A DNA stretch of 41,291 bases from Bacteroidales bacterium UBA1176 (GCA_002311645.1 DBYW01000050.1:37403-78693); one strand, 5' to 3'. Numbered from the stretch's first letter, positions 15,402 to 24,992 are shown. The notes: a model not told the origin generated them from the letters alone. Program-made: numbers and translations.

Positions 15402-15409
15402 TAATTTTG
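15402..15409 (+). promoter_or_regulatory. -7 element before the small-protein genes
   Basis: TAATTTTG (TAnnTTTG), 61 bp before the ATG at 15471. The upstream partner element is not clear. Confidence 0.45.
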
Positions 15410-15470
15410 CGGATTGAAATAAGAACAAGAACCGATGGCGCCGGATGGGATATAACACGGCAGATAAAAT

Positions 15471-15701
15471 ATGGCTGAAAGAAGAAGTACCTATGTGTTT
15501 AACAGGGAGGAAGATTATGATGATGCAAGAAACCATCTTTATAGAGAGATGTATAGCGATTATAATGACAGCGATCGCGTTTATTTTTATGGTTCATGGG
15601 GCAGTGATTGCTGGAGAATAGACATTTACAGCGAATGCTCTGATGCACCACGTGTTGCGGACATAATCCGTGAACATCGCGGTAAATATTATGATATGTA
15701 A
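15471..15701 (+). CDS. Small hydrophilic protein, unknown
   Basis: 76 aa, no recognised family. Very rich in Asp, Arg and Tyr, including NREEDYDDARNHLYREMYSD and FYGSWGSDCWRIDIYSEC; probably a compact alpha/beta fold, soluble. Its neighbours suggest it belongs to the accessory cluster: a membrane protein gene follows 7 bp later and a PH-like protein after that. The start has an upstream -7 element at 15402-15409. An auxiliary or adaptor role is only a guess. Confidence 0.6.
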   Translation: MAERRSTYVFNREEDYDDARNHLYREMYSDYNDSDRVYFYGSWGSDCWRIDIYSECSDAPRVADIIREHRGKYYDM

Positions 15702-15708
15702 AATCATT

Positions 15709-15981
15709 ATGAATTACTCTGATGAATTAAGAGAAAAAAGAAAGTCATCACTGATTGTGGTTTGCACATTAGGGTTGGCTGCACTTTTTATGGAAAGCGT
15801 ACGCCCGGTATGGATGACAAATATTTTCGAAGGAACGTCATTCATGAAAAATGAGGGTGTCGCATTTGTCATGAAAGCGATGTCTTTCCTTTTTCTCGGA
15901 ATTCTTACAGCAGCTTTCGCTTTTATCGTTCATTTTTTCAAAGTCATCTATTATTCCATAGAAATTTCAAAAAATTCATAG
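15709..15981 (+). CDS. Small two-helix membrane protein, unknown
   Basis: 90 aa. Seen: a short charged N-terminus (MNYSDELREKRK) and two hydrophobic segments, SLIVVCTLGLAALFMESV (about 12-29) and AMSFLFLGILTAAFAFIVHFF (about 57-77), joined by a loop. No recognised family. A longer frame opens at 15670, but the start at 15709 gives the clean hydrophilic leader and avoids overlapping the previous gene. The next gene starts 1 bp after the stop, so the three small genes are a unit. Confidence 0.6.
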   Translation: MNYSDELREKRKSSLIVVCTLGLAALFMESVRPVWMTNIFEGTSFMKNEGVAFVMKAMSFLFLGILTAAFAFIVHFFKVIYYSIEISKNS

Positions 15982-15982
15982 T

Positions 15983-16261
15983 ATGCCAGTATATGTAGCC
16001 AGCCGTTGGTCTGCTAACGACAATGCCGTTTTCCCGGACAGATTGGAGATAGATGATGTCACAGGTGATGTCACCTACTATAAGGGTACTCTTGTCGGGT
16101 ATCGAAAAAGTTTTATTGCTCGCGCCAATGTTGCAAGTGTGCGTATACTATCAGGACTGTTGTTCGCAGACCTCATCATAGAAAGTACAGGTGGTGGATA
16201 TGTACGAGCTAACGGATTCAGAAAGAAGGATGCTAGGGATGTGATGAATTTACTAAGTTGA
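15983..16261 (+). CDS. Small PH-like-domain protein
   Basis: 92 aa. The pattern of short beta strands (DRLEIDDVTGDVTYYKGTLVGYRKSFIARANVASVRILSG is the core, residues about 19-58), a GGG turn, and a C-terminal helix KKDARDVMNLLS resembles bacterial pleckstrin-homology (bPH/YdbS-like) domains. These often sit at membranes in signalling systems. The assignment rests on pattern only. It is placed directly after the two-helix membrane protein, which would fit a membrane-docking pair. Confidence 0.5.
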   Translation: MPVYVASRWSANDNAVFPDRLEIDDVTGDVTYYKGTLVGYRKSFIARANVASVRILSGLLFADLIIESTGGGYVRANGFRKKDARDVMNLLS

Positions 16262-16285
16262 AAAAGGTTAGATAGAATAGATTTG
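16258..16285 (+). promoter_or_regulatory. Promoter of the vWA-tubulin-vWA genes
   Basis: The -7 element TAGATTTG (16278-16285) has TTG at 16258-16260, 17 bp upstream. A GGAG at 16301-16304, 9 bp before the ATG at 16314, is an unusually clear Shine-Dalgarno sequence for this phylum. Confidence 0.5.
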
Positions 16286-16313
16286 AATATTAAAACAAAC
16301 GGAGAATTCAAAT

Positions 16314-17951
16314 ATGGATAAATTGAACAAACTTTTTCTGTTTATTGTATTGATGGTTAGTGTCCTCTTGCCGAGTTGTCTCTTCGGTCAAGGCCATGAT
16401 CTAGTTGCTCTTAAAAAAGAGTATCCGTTATTAATGGAACGCTATGGCAATCGACTTGAAAGCCGTAGCGCACATTATATTTTTGCTATTGACATCTCAA
16501 GTTCAATGCAAGAATACGAAAATGTGGTGCGTCAAAGCCTTGCAACTTTTGTTAAAGCTGTGCCAGATGGAGACCAAATCACTTTGATTGCTATGTGTGA
16601 TGACAACAACACGAACTATGTCAATTCAATAAAATGCATCACTATCAATTCAAAAGTGCGTCAGTCAATTGTTTCGTCTATTACCTCGCCTCAATTTAAA
16701 TTTCTTCGTAGAGGAGATCCTAACGATGGTTCCGACGGTTTTTCTATGACCCGTAAGGTGTTGGAGGCTATGAATGTGGTCAATAGTAGTGACCTGACAT
16801 TTATTTATTTATTAACCGATTTTGAGTATTGGACTCATCGAAACAAGTTTAACAAAGCTGCCGAAGATTGGAATTGTCTTAAACCGCTGCTGACCGAAAA
16901 ACATACAGGCATGATGTGTAAGTATGGTATTGAGCTGAATTACAATGGCGTAAGTCATCCTGAAGCTATTTTCAAGCCCGAATTAGATGATATTTTCGGT
17001 CCGTTGGACTATCAGCAGGCAAACTCGGCTGAAATATTAGCACAATGGTTTGGCCATATCATCAACGATATTCGCGCTCATAAAATCAATGCGATGTTGA
17101 AAGCTGATTGGAAGAAGTTGATGGAACAAACGAGTTATTCGATTGTTTGTGAGAATCGAAATTTGAATGTCGTTATGGATATGCCAAAAACGGATTTGGT
17201 GTCGGATTATTCAGTGAAAGCCATAGGCATGAAATCGGAGCACTTGGCTGCACCGGAGAATCAAGAAAAAGGGATACATGTAATAGCGGTCATCAAGGAT
17301 AATCGGACACTCTTCCCCTCGGTAGTCAAGTTGGATTCGTCGGATGTGGCAATAGAGGTGCAGTTTGAATCTCCGTATGCGAATGAGATTCTTCAATTGC
17401 AGGGACTTTGTCATGAGTCACCAATGTCACCAGATGCTGTATGTATGGTTCATCAAGAGACAGCCCATATGCCTGCGCTTGGTGTTTGGAACGCGCAATG
17501 GCCGAAATGGGTATGGATAGTTATTATTGGATTGATAGTTTTATTTATCCTTTCATTAATCTGGAAATATTTACAAAATCCCGCAAAGCGTTTGACGAGC
17601 GTCTTAGTGCAACGCACAACGGGTGAGTCAACTCAACGTGTGACGGGTGAAACGGATGTGTTACCATATTCGATTGGTCAAGATGGCGATTTGAATATCC
17701 CGAATGCATCATGGCGGCTGAAGATTATTCCGAAGCGGTATAACCCTATATTCAACCCATTCCGGAAGACGGGCTATTATGCGATTCTGGAAGTCGGTGA
17801 TTTTGCAGATGTTGTCAATGATATTACGGATAGTAAGATGGATACTCTTACATTCGGCAAGGTTGGATTCCTATTTAAACACAAACAAGTGCCGATGATT
17901 CGTATTGAAATTTCAGAAGGCTTGACCTCCAACGTAATAATATTATCATAA
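16314..17951 (+). CDS. Membrane-anchored von Willebrand factor A (vWA) protein
   Basis: 545 aa. Seen: signal peptide/lipobox-like start (LFLFIVLMVSVLLPSC); a vWA domain at about residues 53-260 with the MIDAS motif DISSS (60-64, DxSxS intact) and TFIYLLTDFEY supplying the later acidic residue; a long middle region (260-390) of probable beta sandwich; one membrane helix near 395-420 (WVWIVIIGLIVLFILSLIW); and a 120-residue C-terminal domain rich in beta strands that would be cytosolic. So the vWA head is probably periplasmic and ligand-binding, signalling inward. It starts 23 bp before the tubulin-like gene. The metal-binding site is seen; the ligand is unknown. Confidence 0.85.
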   Translation: MDKLNKLFLFIVLMVSVLLPSCLFGQGHDLVALKKEYPLLMERYGNRLESRSAHYIFAIDISSSMQEYENVVRQSLATFVKAVPDGDQITLIAMCDDNNTNYVNSIKCITINSKVRQSIVSSITSPQFKFLRRGDPNDGSDGFSMTRKVLEAMNVVNSSDLTFIYLLTDFEYWTHRNKFNKAAEDWNCLKPLLTEKHTGMMCKYGIELNYNGVSHPEAIFKPELDDIFGPLDYQQANSAEILAQWFGHIINDIRAHKINAMLKADWKKLMEQTSYSIVCENRNLNVVMDMPKTDLVSDYSVKAIGMKSEHLAAPENQEKGIHVIAVIKDNRTLFPSVVKLDSSDVAIEVQFESPYANEILQLQGLCHESPMSPDAVCMVHQETAHMPALGVWNAQWPKWVWIVIIGLIVLFILSLIWKYLQNPAKRLTSVLVQRTTGESTQRVTGETDVLPYSIGQDGDLNIPNASWRLKIIPKRYNPIFNPFRKTGYYAILEVGDFADVVNDITDSKMDTLTFGKVGFLFKHKQVPMIRIEISEGLTSNVIILS

Positions 17952-17974
17952 ATTAATCATAAAAAATTATCATT

Positions 17975-20900
17975 ATGAAAACTTATTTTATCGGACTTGG
18001 CGGTTGTGGATTGCAAACCGTAGCAGAACTCTCGAAACGTCTAAGTAAAGAGAAAGATTATGAGAAAGATTATGCTTTCACCTATGTAGATACCGATGGT
18101 TACACTAAAGATGATATTAACAAGAGTGGCATTGTTATTCAATCCTCTGATTTTGTGGACTTAGGTAGCACAATTCCAATGGCAATTTATAAGGAAGCAG
18201 AGAAAACAGTGGGAGTCAATGTCAATTCCAAGCGTTTCATGGAATGGGTAATTACTCAAGAACCAGGACATATGGTATTACCAAACTATCCATTAACTGA
18301 TGGAGCTACTGCTCAGCGCATGGTTGGTCGTACAGGACTCTATAATTTTTATGATGCTATTTATAGCGAATTATGTTCTAAAATCAATCGTTTCAGCGAA
18401 ATCGAGGTTGATGGTAATGGACGCAAAGATGTAGATATTTGGGTCATTACGTCGTCATGTGGGGGAACTGGTAGTTCGATGGTTTTAGACATCTTGTACA
18501 TGATTAATCGCATTGGCAATAGCATTGTGAAAGGTGAGCCGAACGTGAAATTGGTGTTGTATATGCCTCAGGCCTTTGTAGAATCTAATGTTACGAATGA
18601 CAATCATAAATTGAATGCCTATGGATGTTTTTCTGAGATTAATTTCTTTCGCTCAAATTTTGAGAATGGAAAACGCCAAACCTTTGAGCCTTTTGCCGCT
18701 CGTCCGCTTCCGACAGGTGTTAATCCAATAGATTTTCCGCTTTATCATTTCCTCATCCCTGTTTGTGTAGAAAACAACTTCGGCTCTAAAATGGAAATAC
18801 GTCAATTCTATCCGACAATTGCCGAAATGATTTACTATCTGAATATGGGAGGAGCCCGTGAGAAGGTAAAAGGATTACTGAGCAATATATTGGAAGAGGT
18901 TCGTCAGAATAGACTGCCAGGAGTTACTAACCAGATGATTGGTTATGGATTCCGCGCAATCAAGAAGGCAAATAAGGAGTTGAAAGAATATCTGACTCGC
19001 CGTGCCCTTTATGAAGTAATACAATATGGACTATTGGATAAAACAGAGCCTACGAATTTTGAACAGTTGAAGAAAGAGTTCGCACAGAATGCAATCTTGA
19101 AGAACCTATTCACTATTGTAGAAACCATTCAAGAAAGTGATCGCGAATACAAATATGATAATTCTGTATGTAGTCAATCCATCGAAGGGTTGGTTAAGAT
19201 TCAGTTAGATGGATCTATCAAATATGATGCTACCAAGGTGAGTGCCGATGTGGTTCGGGCGATGAGCAAGCGCTTGAACGATGCCCTTAACGGAGATTCG
19301 TTCAATCAGATAAAGAAAGACATTTATGCGCTTATCACAAACCAAATTGATGTCGCGGTGAATACTTTCATCCATTATTATGGTTTAAATCATGCTTTCA
19401 ATCTGCTGAACTATGTAGATGATTTTTATTTGGAGCCGTTGTATAATTATATTTCGACAACTTTGCTGCCCACAGCATTAAAGAGTGTAGCAGTCGCCAA
19501 AGCTACATGTGATAATTTTATAGGAAGCAGTTGGATGTCTAAGAAAATCACTAAGAGCGCAGAAATTCATCAATATATCCAGAAATATAAAGACGCTGTT
19601 GCTCGTGCTATTTATCTTCGTTTGTCAATGGAAATCATTAAAGAATTGACAGAACGTTCAACGGGTTATCTTGAGAAGTTACGTAAGGGTGATAATATGA
19701 ATTTTGCAGGTATTCGTAATCTGCAGAAGTTATTAGATGGAAATAGCGTTGATTTTGCAGATGCATATGCTAAGTTGGCTAAGGAGTTTCGCGCAACTGC
19801 TGCGGATATTATGACCGTATATATCCCTTCTTTGGCTGAAATCGCAACAGGAGAGGGCAACTGCGATTGGGCACCCAATAACATCTTCGATCAATTGTAT
19901 CAACAAAGTATTATTGAGCAAGAGCAAATAGAGATTGGTCTAGAAAAGAAATGGGTTCCTGTTCGTAAGTCAGAGAGTGGTAGAGGTCTGACTGATATCT
20001 TGGAGCGTCTTGATCCCAATAATAATTTATTTATCCGAATCATCAAGGATAAACAAATCAATGTAGAAACGAATAGTGCAAATAGAATTATTGCAGGTGT
20101 TGAGCACGCAGTAGCGTCCTTGGTTAATGCTGATAATACTAGTGCGAGCGATTGGATTAATATGCGTTTGAGCGATGCAATCAATCATCACGATTGGATA
20201 CCGAAGTCGTTCGATCGTAATCCAGAAAAACTATTCGATAGTTTCAAGGATGCTAAACGCGTACCGGTATTCTTTCCTCTCAAGGGAGGTGTAGAGATGC
20301 CTGCGAATATGCGTTTGTTGTTTGTAGGAGAAAACAAAGAACTTGCAACTAAACTCGGTTACGATGTTACCAATAAAAGTGAGCAAAGTTTTGTAGAAGA
20401 TCCCCGTATGGAAGACCGATTCTTAGTGCTTCGTATGCCGGCAGGATTTAGCTTCGATATGTATAAATATTATCCTGTTTATGAATCCTTCTACAATGCT
20501 CCTGACCATCTGTATGACATACGTCATCAGGTATATGGATGCCACATTCACCGTGCGTTTAACGAGTATGGATTTGCTATCTCGCAGAACACAAATGTAA
20601 GTGGCTCCAAACCAGAGATCTCGCAACCTGCAAAAGAACATATCGATTCCTTAGTTCGCTGCTTGTATTATCAGCATGTTGTTAATCTTCTTTGGGAGAA
20701 CGATAGAAATGCATATTGCAATATTTTTGGTTACTCTACGAATGATACTCGCGTGAATGATGCGGGTCTGTCTCCAGAGTTGTTGGCTCTGTTGAACACT
20801 ACATCCAATCAATCAGCAGGAGTCGCTCTTCCTAACCAGTTTATCAGCCTGAGTTTTGATCCAGCGAAATTTAGCATCCATCTGCAAATGCGTGAAGTTC

Positions 20901-21256
20901 ATTTTAATCCGACAAGCAATAACTTGGAAATTAATAGTGGTGATGTTCATAATGTAGATTTTGATAGAGATCATATGCAACAATGTAAGGCGTTTGTTGA
21001 GTGTTTAGAGGGGGTGCCAGTTTCTCTCTTTAATGTGGCAGATTATTTAGCTCAACGATTCGATGTACATACCAATGAGAAACTGAATGCCGCATTGAAG
21101 AATGTACAAGAAGAGGCAAGGAAACGCTTGCTGAATGCAGTGGATTTGAACAACAAGCCTACGTTTGCTTTCTGTTTCTTGTTTTGGAAAAGTAATCACT
21201 CTAATGACGACAAACAATACATTGAGGCGATAGAGGATGCTATCAGTTCGTTGTAA
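17975..21256 (+). CDS. Tubulin_2-type tubulin/FtsZ-like protein
   Basis: 1093 aa. Seen: N-terminal KTYFIGLGGCGLQTVAELSKRL (GTP-binding loop of the tubulin/FtsZ fold), FTYVDTDGY (39-42 Asp-Thr-Asp-Gly), and the tubulin signature SSCGGTGSSMVLD with GGTGSS at 163-168. The GTPase-like domain covers about the first 350 residues; the rest (to 1093) is a long alpha-rich extension without a recognised fold. This is the large bacterial tubulin-like family found mostly in membrane-linked operons, distinct from cell-division FtsZ. It lies between two membrane vWA proteins with 23 and 18 bp gaps, so the three are surely one unit. Whether it forms filaments is not known. Confidence 0.9.
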   Translation: MKTYFIGLGGCGLQTVAELSKRLSKEKDYEKDYAFTYVDTDGYTKDDINKSGIVIQSSDFVDLGSTIPMAIYKEAEKTVGVNVNSKRFMEWVITQEPGHMVLPNYPLTDGATAQRMVGRTGLYNFYDAIYSELCSKINRFSEIEVDGNGRKDVDIWVITSSCGGTGSSMVLDILYMINRIGNSIVKGEPNVKLVLYMPQAFVESNVTNDNHKLNAYGCFSEINFFRSNFENGKRQTFEPFAARPLPTGVNPIDFPLYHFLIPVCVENNFGSKMEIRQFYPTIAEMIYYLNMGGAREKVKGLLSNILEEVRQNRLPGVTNQMIGYGFRAIKKANKELKEYLTRRALYEVIQYGLLDKTEPTNFEQLKKEFAQNAILKNLFTIVETIQESDREYKYDNSVCSQSIEGLVKIQLDGSIKYDATKVSADVVRAMSKRLNDALNGDSFNQIKKDIYALITNQIDVAVNTFIHYYGLNHAFNLLNYVDDFYLEPLYNYISTTLLPTALKSVAVAKATCDNFIGSSWMSKKITKSAEIHQYIQKYKDAVARAIYLRLSMEIIKELTERSTGYLEKLRKGDNMNFAGIRNLQKLLDGNSVDFADAYAKLAKEFRATAADIMTVYIPSLAEIATGEGNCDWAPNNIFDQLYQQSIIEQEQIEIGLEKKWVPVRKSESGRGLTDILERLDPNNNLFIRIIKDKQINVETNSANRIIAGVEHAVASLVNADNTSASDWINMRLSDAINHHDWIPKSFDRNPEKLFDSFKDAKRVPVFFPLKGGVEMPANMRLLFVGENKELATKLGYDVTNKSEQSFVEDPRMEDRFLVLRMPAGFSFDMYKYYPVYESFYNAPDHLYDIRHQVYGCHIHRAFNEYGFAISQNTNVSGSKPEISQPAKEHIDSLVRCLYYQHVVNLLWENDRNAYCNIFGYSTNDTRVNDAGLSPELLALLNTTSNQSAGVALPNQFISLSFDPAKFSIHLQMREVHFNPTSNNLEINSGDVHNVDFDRDHMQQCKAFVECLEGVPVSLFNVADYLAQRFDVHTNEKLNAALKNVQEEARKRLLNAVDLNNKPTFAFCFLFWKSNHSNDDKQYIEAIEDAISSL

Positions 21257-21274
21257 TCAAAAAAGAATAAATAT

Positions 21275-24262
21275 ATGACACCCTTTTGGATTGTAAATTT
21301 CTTGGAGAAGGACTCGCAAGAGTCCTTCTTTAAAAGTTATTGGAATGCCTATGTGCAGAATAATCAACAGGAAACGATTCCATTAAAGTTCTTCCACATT
21401 ACTGATGGTAGTGCGGATAGTTTGACCCGTGAGGAACTAAATGAAATTGCTTTTCAAAAGTTGTCAAGGAGCACAGATGATGCAGAAAAGCTCATACCAG
21501 CGTTCACTCGCCCTAACGGCAATAAAATCAACGTCATTTTTATTGGTGATGTCACTCAGGAGAAGACAATTGAGCGTTTTCATGCGTGGGCGGCTTACTT
21601 GCAGCAACAACGAATGCAGGATGTGAATCGACCGTGGTTTTCTATTAATAGCGTTTCAATGTATGGCATTTTGTTGCGCCCCGAGACCATAACAGTAGAT
21701 GACAACCTTTTGAACGATCGTGTAAAAGGGTTTCTTAATGAGCTCAATACATTTGAGCGGATGGATATCAACCATCGTCCATTTAATCAGGTTTTGTTCT
21801 TGCAATCTCCTACAGCAAGCGAGTGCCGTGCAGCGACAGAGTATGCTGCAAATTTATCAGCATACCACATCGCACGGACCGATGGAAAATGTTTCAGGGA
21901 TTATGTGATGGATACTCAACCTTATTTTGATGCTAATACCACGGGTGTGTTTTACGAAGCTAATGTTCAAAAGGGAATTGACGCATACAACTTAAGCTTG
22001 ATTATGCTTCAGGATCTTGTGGCCAGCGAGGACGAGGCTTTCTTGAATATAGAAGAAGCAAAGCAGTTCGTGGATGATAATCAAGACTATACGGAATCCA
22101 TGACACCTCTAGCAATGTCCAGATTTTTAGTTAGCGAATGCCCAAAAGCTCCTGCCTTTGACATCCTCAAACCTACTTGTCACCCTCTCAATTTTTTTAA
22201 AATTCGCACCGTGTGGCAGGAATATTACAATAAGTACATTGTCAAATTGAAGAGTGATTTGGTCAATAAAGTGCAAAAAGAAATACTCACTTTTGAGGAC
22301 GATTACCGTAGTGTGCTTTTTTCCCGCCAGCACCAATTTGTGACAGAGCGTTCTGATACGTTGCAAAATCTTGTTTTTCAAATGTTTTGTGATACCGGAA
22401 GCCGTAGTCGTTTCAAACATATCGGTCTGAAACAGAGTTTTAAAGTATTAGAATACTTTAAAATAAAGATTACGGATGCTTTTAAAGACAAAGAAAGGAT
22501 AGAACAAGCCTATGTTCTGCCCAATAACTTGGAGAAGGCTATTGCAACTACTTCAACAAATGTAAGATCTTCAAAGCAAGTGTTGGATGAACTCACCATA
22601 CAATTAGAAAAATTGTCTATATATAATCCAGCAAGATTGTTGCGCACCACATTACTTGGCATTCTTGTGGGAATACCTTTATCCATTTTCTTGTCGCCCA
22701 TAGCGTTAGTGGCCATACCCCTGATTATTTTGGCAGATATGATGGTATTCAATGCCAAAGTAAAACATATTGAATCGCTGAAAGACCAGTATGTGGGTAT
22801 GCGACTGCAAGAAATACGTGAGCGTCTTAATGTGCAAATTCAACAATGTATTGACACTACGCAAAAAGAGATAAGACAGTATATCAAATGGTTACACGAC
22901 AAAAAACTCGTGTGGCTGCAAGAGAATCTATCAGTATTGGCGGTCCCAAGTACCCAATTTAAGTTCAACAAAGTGTTTCAACCTCTTCTTGATGAAGCAT
23001 TAAGCGATTCTCGCAGGCTTATTCCTGCGCAAGATATTGATTTGAACATAAGGAGCAAAGATTTATTGAAATCTGGTACTTTCGGACAATCTCCTCTTAC
23101 AGAAAATGTTCCTACGACACAGTTGAATTCGGTCGAAAACGGTTCACCAGTAAGCATTTTCGATCTTGTGAACGGAGAAAAAAGTACCGTCCAAGAACTC
23201 GTGCAAAGACTTATGTATCAAGATGAAAATGTGACTGGAGGCGAAGAAGAACAGGTTGATTTTCAGAAGCATAATGGTGTTTCAAATCGCTCAATGCTTT
23301 TGCTTTTGGACGTTTCGGGGAGTATGTTCGGAGAGATGGATAGTCTAAAACAATATGTGAAAGATTTGGAAAGTCTCGGAGAAATAGAATGGATAGCCTT
23401 TGATGATAGAGTTGTAGCTACAAGCCGCGATACGGACATTGAGAACCTGTCGAGCGGTGGTGGCACTTGTTATATCCCTGCTATAAAGGAGGCTGTGGAA
23501 TGGTTGAAATCTGACAATTATGACGACGTTGTTTTGTTAAGTGATGGCGGCCCATTCGAAACAATAAATGATATTGTAAGTGTTGCACAGGCACTCAAAC
23601 AGCCTCTCAATACCATTGCTGTTGGAGCTTCAGCTGCGGAAAAAGTATTAATTGAAATAGCGCTTCAAACTGGTGGTGAGGAAATCACTGTGGCAAATTT
23701 TGAAGAAATCAGAGAGGCTGAAAAATGGAATAGTGAAATTCTTCCCCGACTGGCCTTACTTGATAACAGTGATTATTCTTTCGGAGAACTGATGAAGCAC
23801 ACTCAGATTGTAGCCTGTGCCAAAGCTCTACAAAAATTCACTTTGAAACAGTTGGAAGACAATGCCTTAACCATTCCTAAGATCTTCTCACAGTATATTT
23901 GTAAAAATGGCTTTGAAGAATGGCTAGACGTCACTTCACAACGCAACACATTGGCACAATCAGCCGCGCCCCAGGCTGATAGATTCTGTTTCTCCACCGT
24001 GAAAGAGCCTGATGTTGACAATATGGAGCAAAGCATTTCAAATATGTGCAATCGTGCAATGCGGATGGACAACTCCGATAAAGAGCCTGCCATGATTATC
24101 TCACTGATGTCACTCAGACCACTCTCAAACATTGGGGAATTGCAATGGGCTTCAACTATGAAACATGGTGACGAAACCATTAACGACATAGAAACACTGA
24201 AAAGTTTGAAACAGGATGGTTACATATTCCAAAATATTTATGATGAAAAAATAATTTTATAA
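21275..24262 (+). CDS. Large protein with membrane hairpin and cytosolic vWA domain
   Basis: 995 aa. Residues 1-450: an alpha/beta region without recognised domain (starts TPFWIVNFLEKDSQESFF). About 455-492: a hydrophobic hairpin (LLGILVGIPLSIFLSPIALVAIPLIILADMMVF). About 500-590: coiled-coil-like helices. About 670-830: vWA domain with MIDAS DVSGS (near 679-683), GGGTCYIPA with the MIDAS Thr, and VVLLSDGGP with the Asp. This vWA resembles the TerY/'VWA-like' cytosolic group. A C-terminal helical part follows. It is preceded 18 bp upstream by the tubulin-like gene. The vWA is probably cytosolic, unlike that of the first vWA protein. The full MIDAS suggests metal-dependent partner binding. Confidence 0.83.
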   Translation: MTPFWIVNFLEKDSQESFFKSYWNAYVQNNQQETIPLKFFHITDGSADSLTREELNEIAFQKLSRSTDDAEKLIPAFTRPNGNKINVIFIGDVTQEKTIERFHAWAAYLQQQRMQDVNRPWFSINSVSMYGILLRPETITVDDNLLNDRVKGFLNELNTFERMDINHRPFNQVLFLQSPTASECRAATEYAANLSAYHIARTDGKCFRDYVMDTQPYFDANTTGVFYEANVQKGIDAYNLSLIMLQDLVASEDEAFLNIEEAKQFVDDNQDYTESMTPLAMSRFLVSECPKAPAFDILKPTCHPLNFFKIRTVWQEYYNKYIVKLKSDLVNKVQKEILTFEDDYRSVLFSRQHQFVTERSDTLQNLVFQMFCDTGSRSRFKHIGLKQSFKVLEYFKIKITDAFKDKERIEQAYVLPNNLEKAIATTSTNVRSSKQVLDELTIQLEKLSIYNPARLLRTTLLGILVGIPLSIFLSPIALVAIPLIILADMMVFNAKVKHIESLKDQYVGMRLQEIRERLNVQIQQCIDTTQKEIRQYIKWLHDKKLVWLQENLSVLAVPSTQFKFNKVFQPLLDEALSDSRRLIPAQDIDLNIRSKDLLKSGTFGQSPLTENVPTTQLNSVENGSPVSIFDLVNGEKSTVQELVQRLMYQDENVTGGEEEQVDFQKHNGVSNRSMLLLLDVSGSMFGEMDSLKQYVKDLESLGEIEWIAFDDRVVATSRDTDIENLSSGGGTCYIPAIKEAVEWLKSDNYDDVVLLSDGGPFETINDIVSVAQALKQPLNTIAVGASAAEKVLIEIALQTGGEEITVANFEEIREAEKWNSEILPRLALLDNSDYSFGELMKHTQIVACAKALQKFTLKQLEDNALTIPKIFSQYICKNGFEEWLDVTSQRNTLAQSAAPQADRFCFSTVKEPDVDNMEQSISNMCNRAMRMDNSDKEPAMIISLMSLRPLSNIGELQWASTMKHGDETINDIETLKSLKQDGYIFQNIYDEKIIL

Positions 24263-24539
24263 AATATTAATTCAATGGTATATGTTTTTTGGTATAAAGA
24301 TTTTGGTTGTTTCATTGATTATTGGCACATCAAAATTAGTCTTCCAAGGAACTGAACTAATGGACTAGTGGAATTTTTAATTGATAAAATCTATAAGGTT
24401 TTGAGCAATAGGAATTAACAACGATGGCTGAGTTTTCGAAAATGCCAGCAATCACCAAATCAAACAGCACCCTTGTCGTGTAGCGCACAACGATTAATGA
24501 GAAAAGACATTATTTAAACATGTTATAGTTCAAAGCCTT
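24263..24539. other. Intergenic gap in the cluster
   Basis: 277 bp, AT-rich. I see no terminator hairpin with a T-run, no convincing TAnnTTTG element and no gene. A 19-codon frame at 24424-24483 is too short to support. It may still hold an internal promoter. Confidence 0.4.
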
Positions 24540-24986
24540 ATGAATCATCTGTTGATGCTAATCAATAATGAAAAAAATATGGATACTATTCAAATCATTT
24601 GCGACACTGTTTGGACTAAAATAGGTGAATACGCTATCTGCCAACCACTTGTTGCTGAAAGTAAAGTGATAGATTGCTCTAACGTGATCATCACATTAAT
24701 AGTTTGTGGAGCTGTTGTGGCAATCTCAATTGTTGCATGCGTTCAATATTTTAGGTGGAAAACGTATGTTTTTGACAAAAAAAACGAGAGGGAGAGGCAA
24801 GTCGAGGATGCGAAACGTGAACAGATAGCGGAATATCGTAAACAAGAATTGGAATTCATCAAAGATTGCTATTTAAGAAAAGAAGAAGAACGAAAATTTA
24901 ACACAACGAATGTTGACGATGATAATCTGTATATTCTATCTTTGGAAAAGTACATCGAAAGCATTAAAAAGAATAACCAAGACTAA
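24540..24986 (+). CDS. Small single-pass membrane protein with charged tail
   Basis: 148 aa (135 if the ATG at 24579 is used). Seen: about 45 residues outside, one membrane helix NVIITLIVCGAVVAISIVAC, then a strongly charged helical, probably coiled-coil tail (KKNERERQVEDAKREQIAEY, KQELEFIKDCYLRKEEER). No recognised family. The channel-like gene follows 6 bp later, so this may be an accessory subunit or adaptor of that protein, by position only. The choice between the two starts is undecided; neither has a clear ribosome binding site. Confidence 0.6.
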   Translation: MNHLLMLINNEKNMDTIQIICDTVWTKIGEYAICQPLVAESKVIDCSNVIITLIVCGAVVAISIVACVQYFRWKTYVFDKKNERERQVEDAKREQIAEYRKQELEFIKDCYLRKEEERKFNTTNVDDDNLYILSLEKYIESIKKNNQD

Positions 24987-24992
24987 TCCCGC

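Noticed and set aside
24424..24483. A 19-codon frame in the 277-bp gap
   Set aside because: Too short, with no promoter or ribosome binding site and no sign of conservation that can be seen from one sequence.
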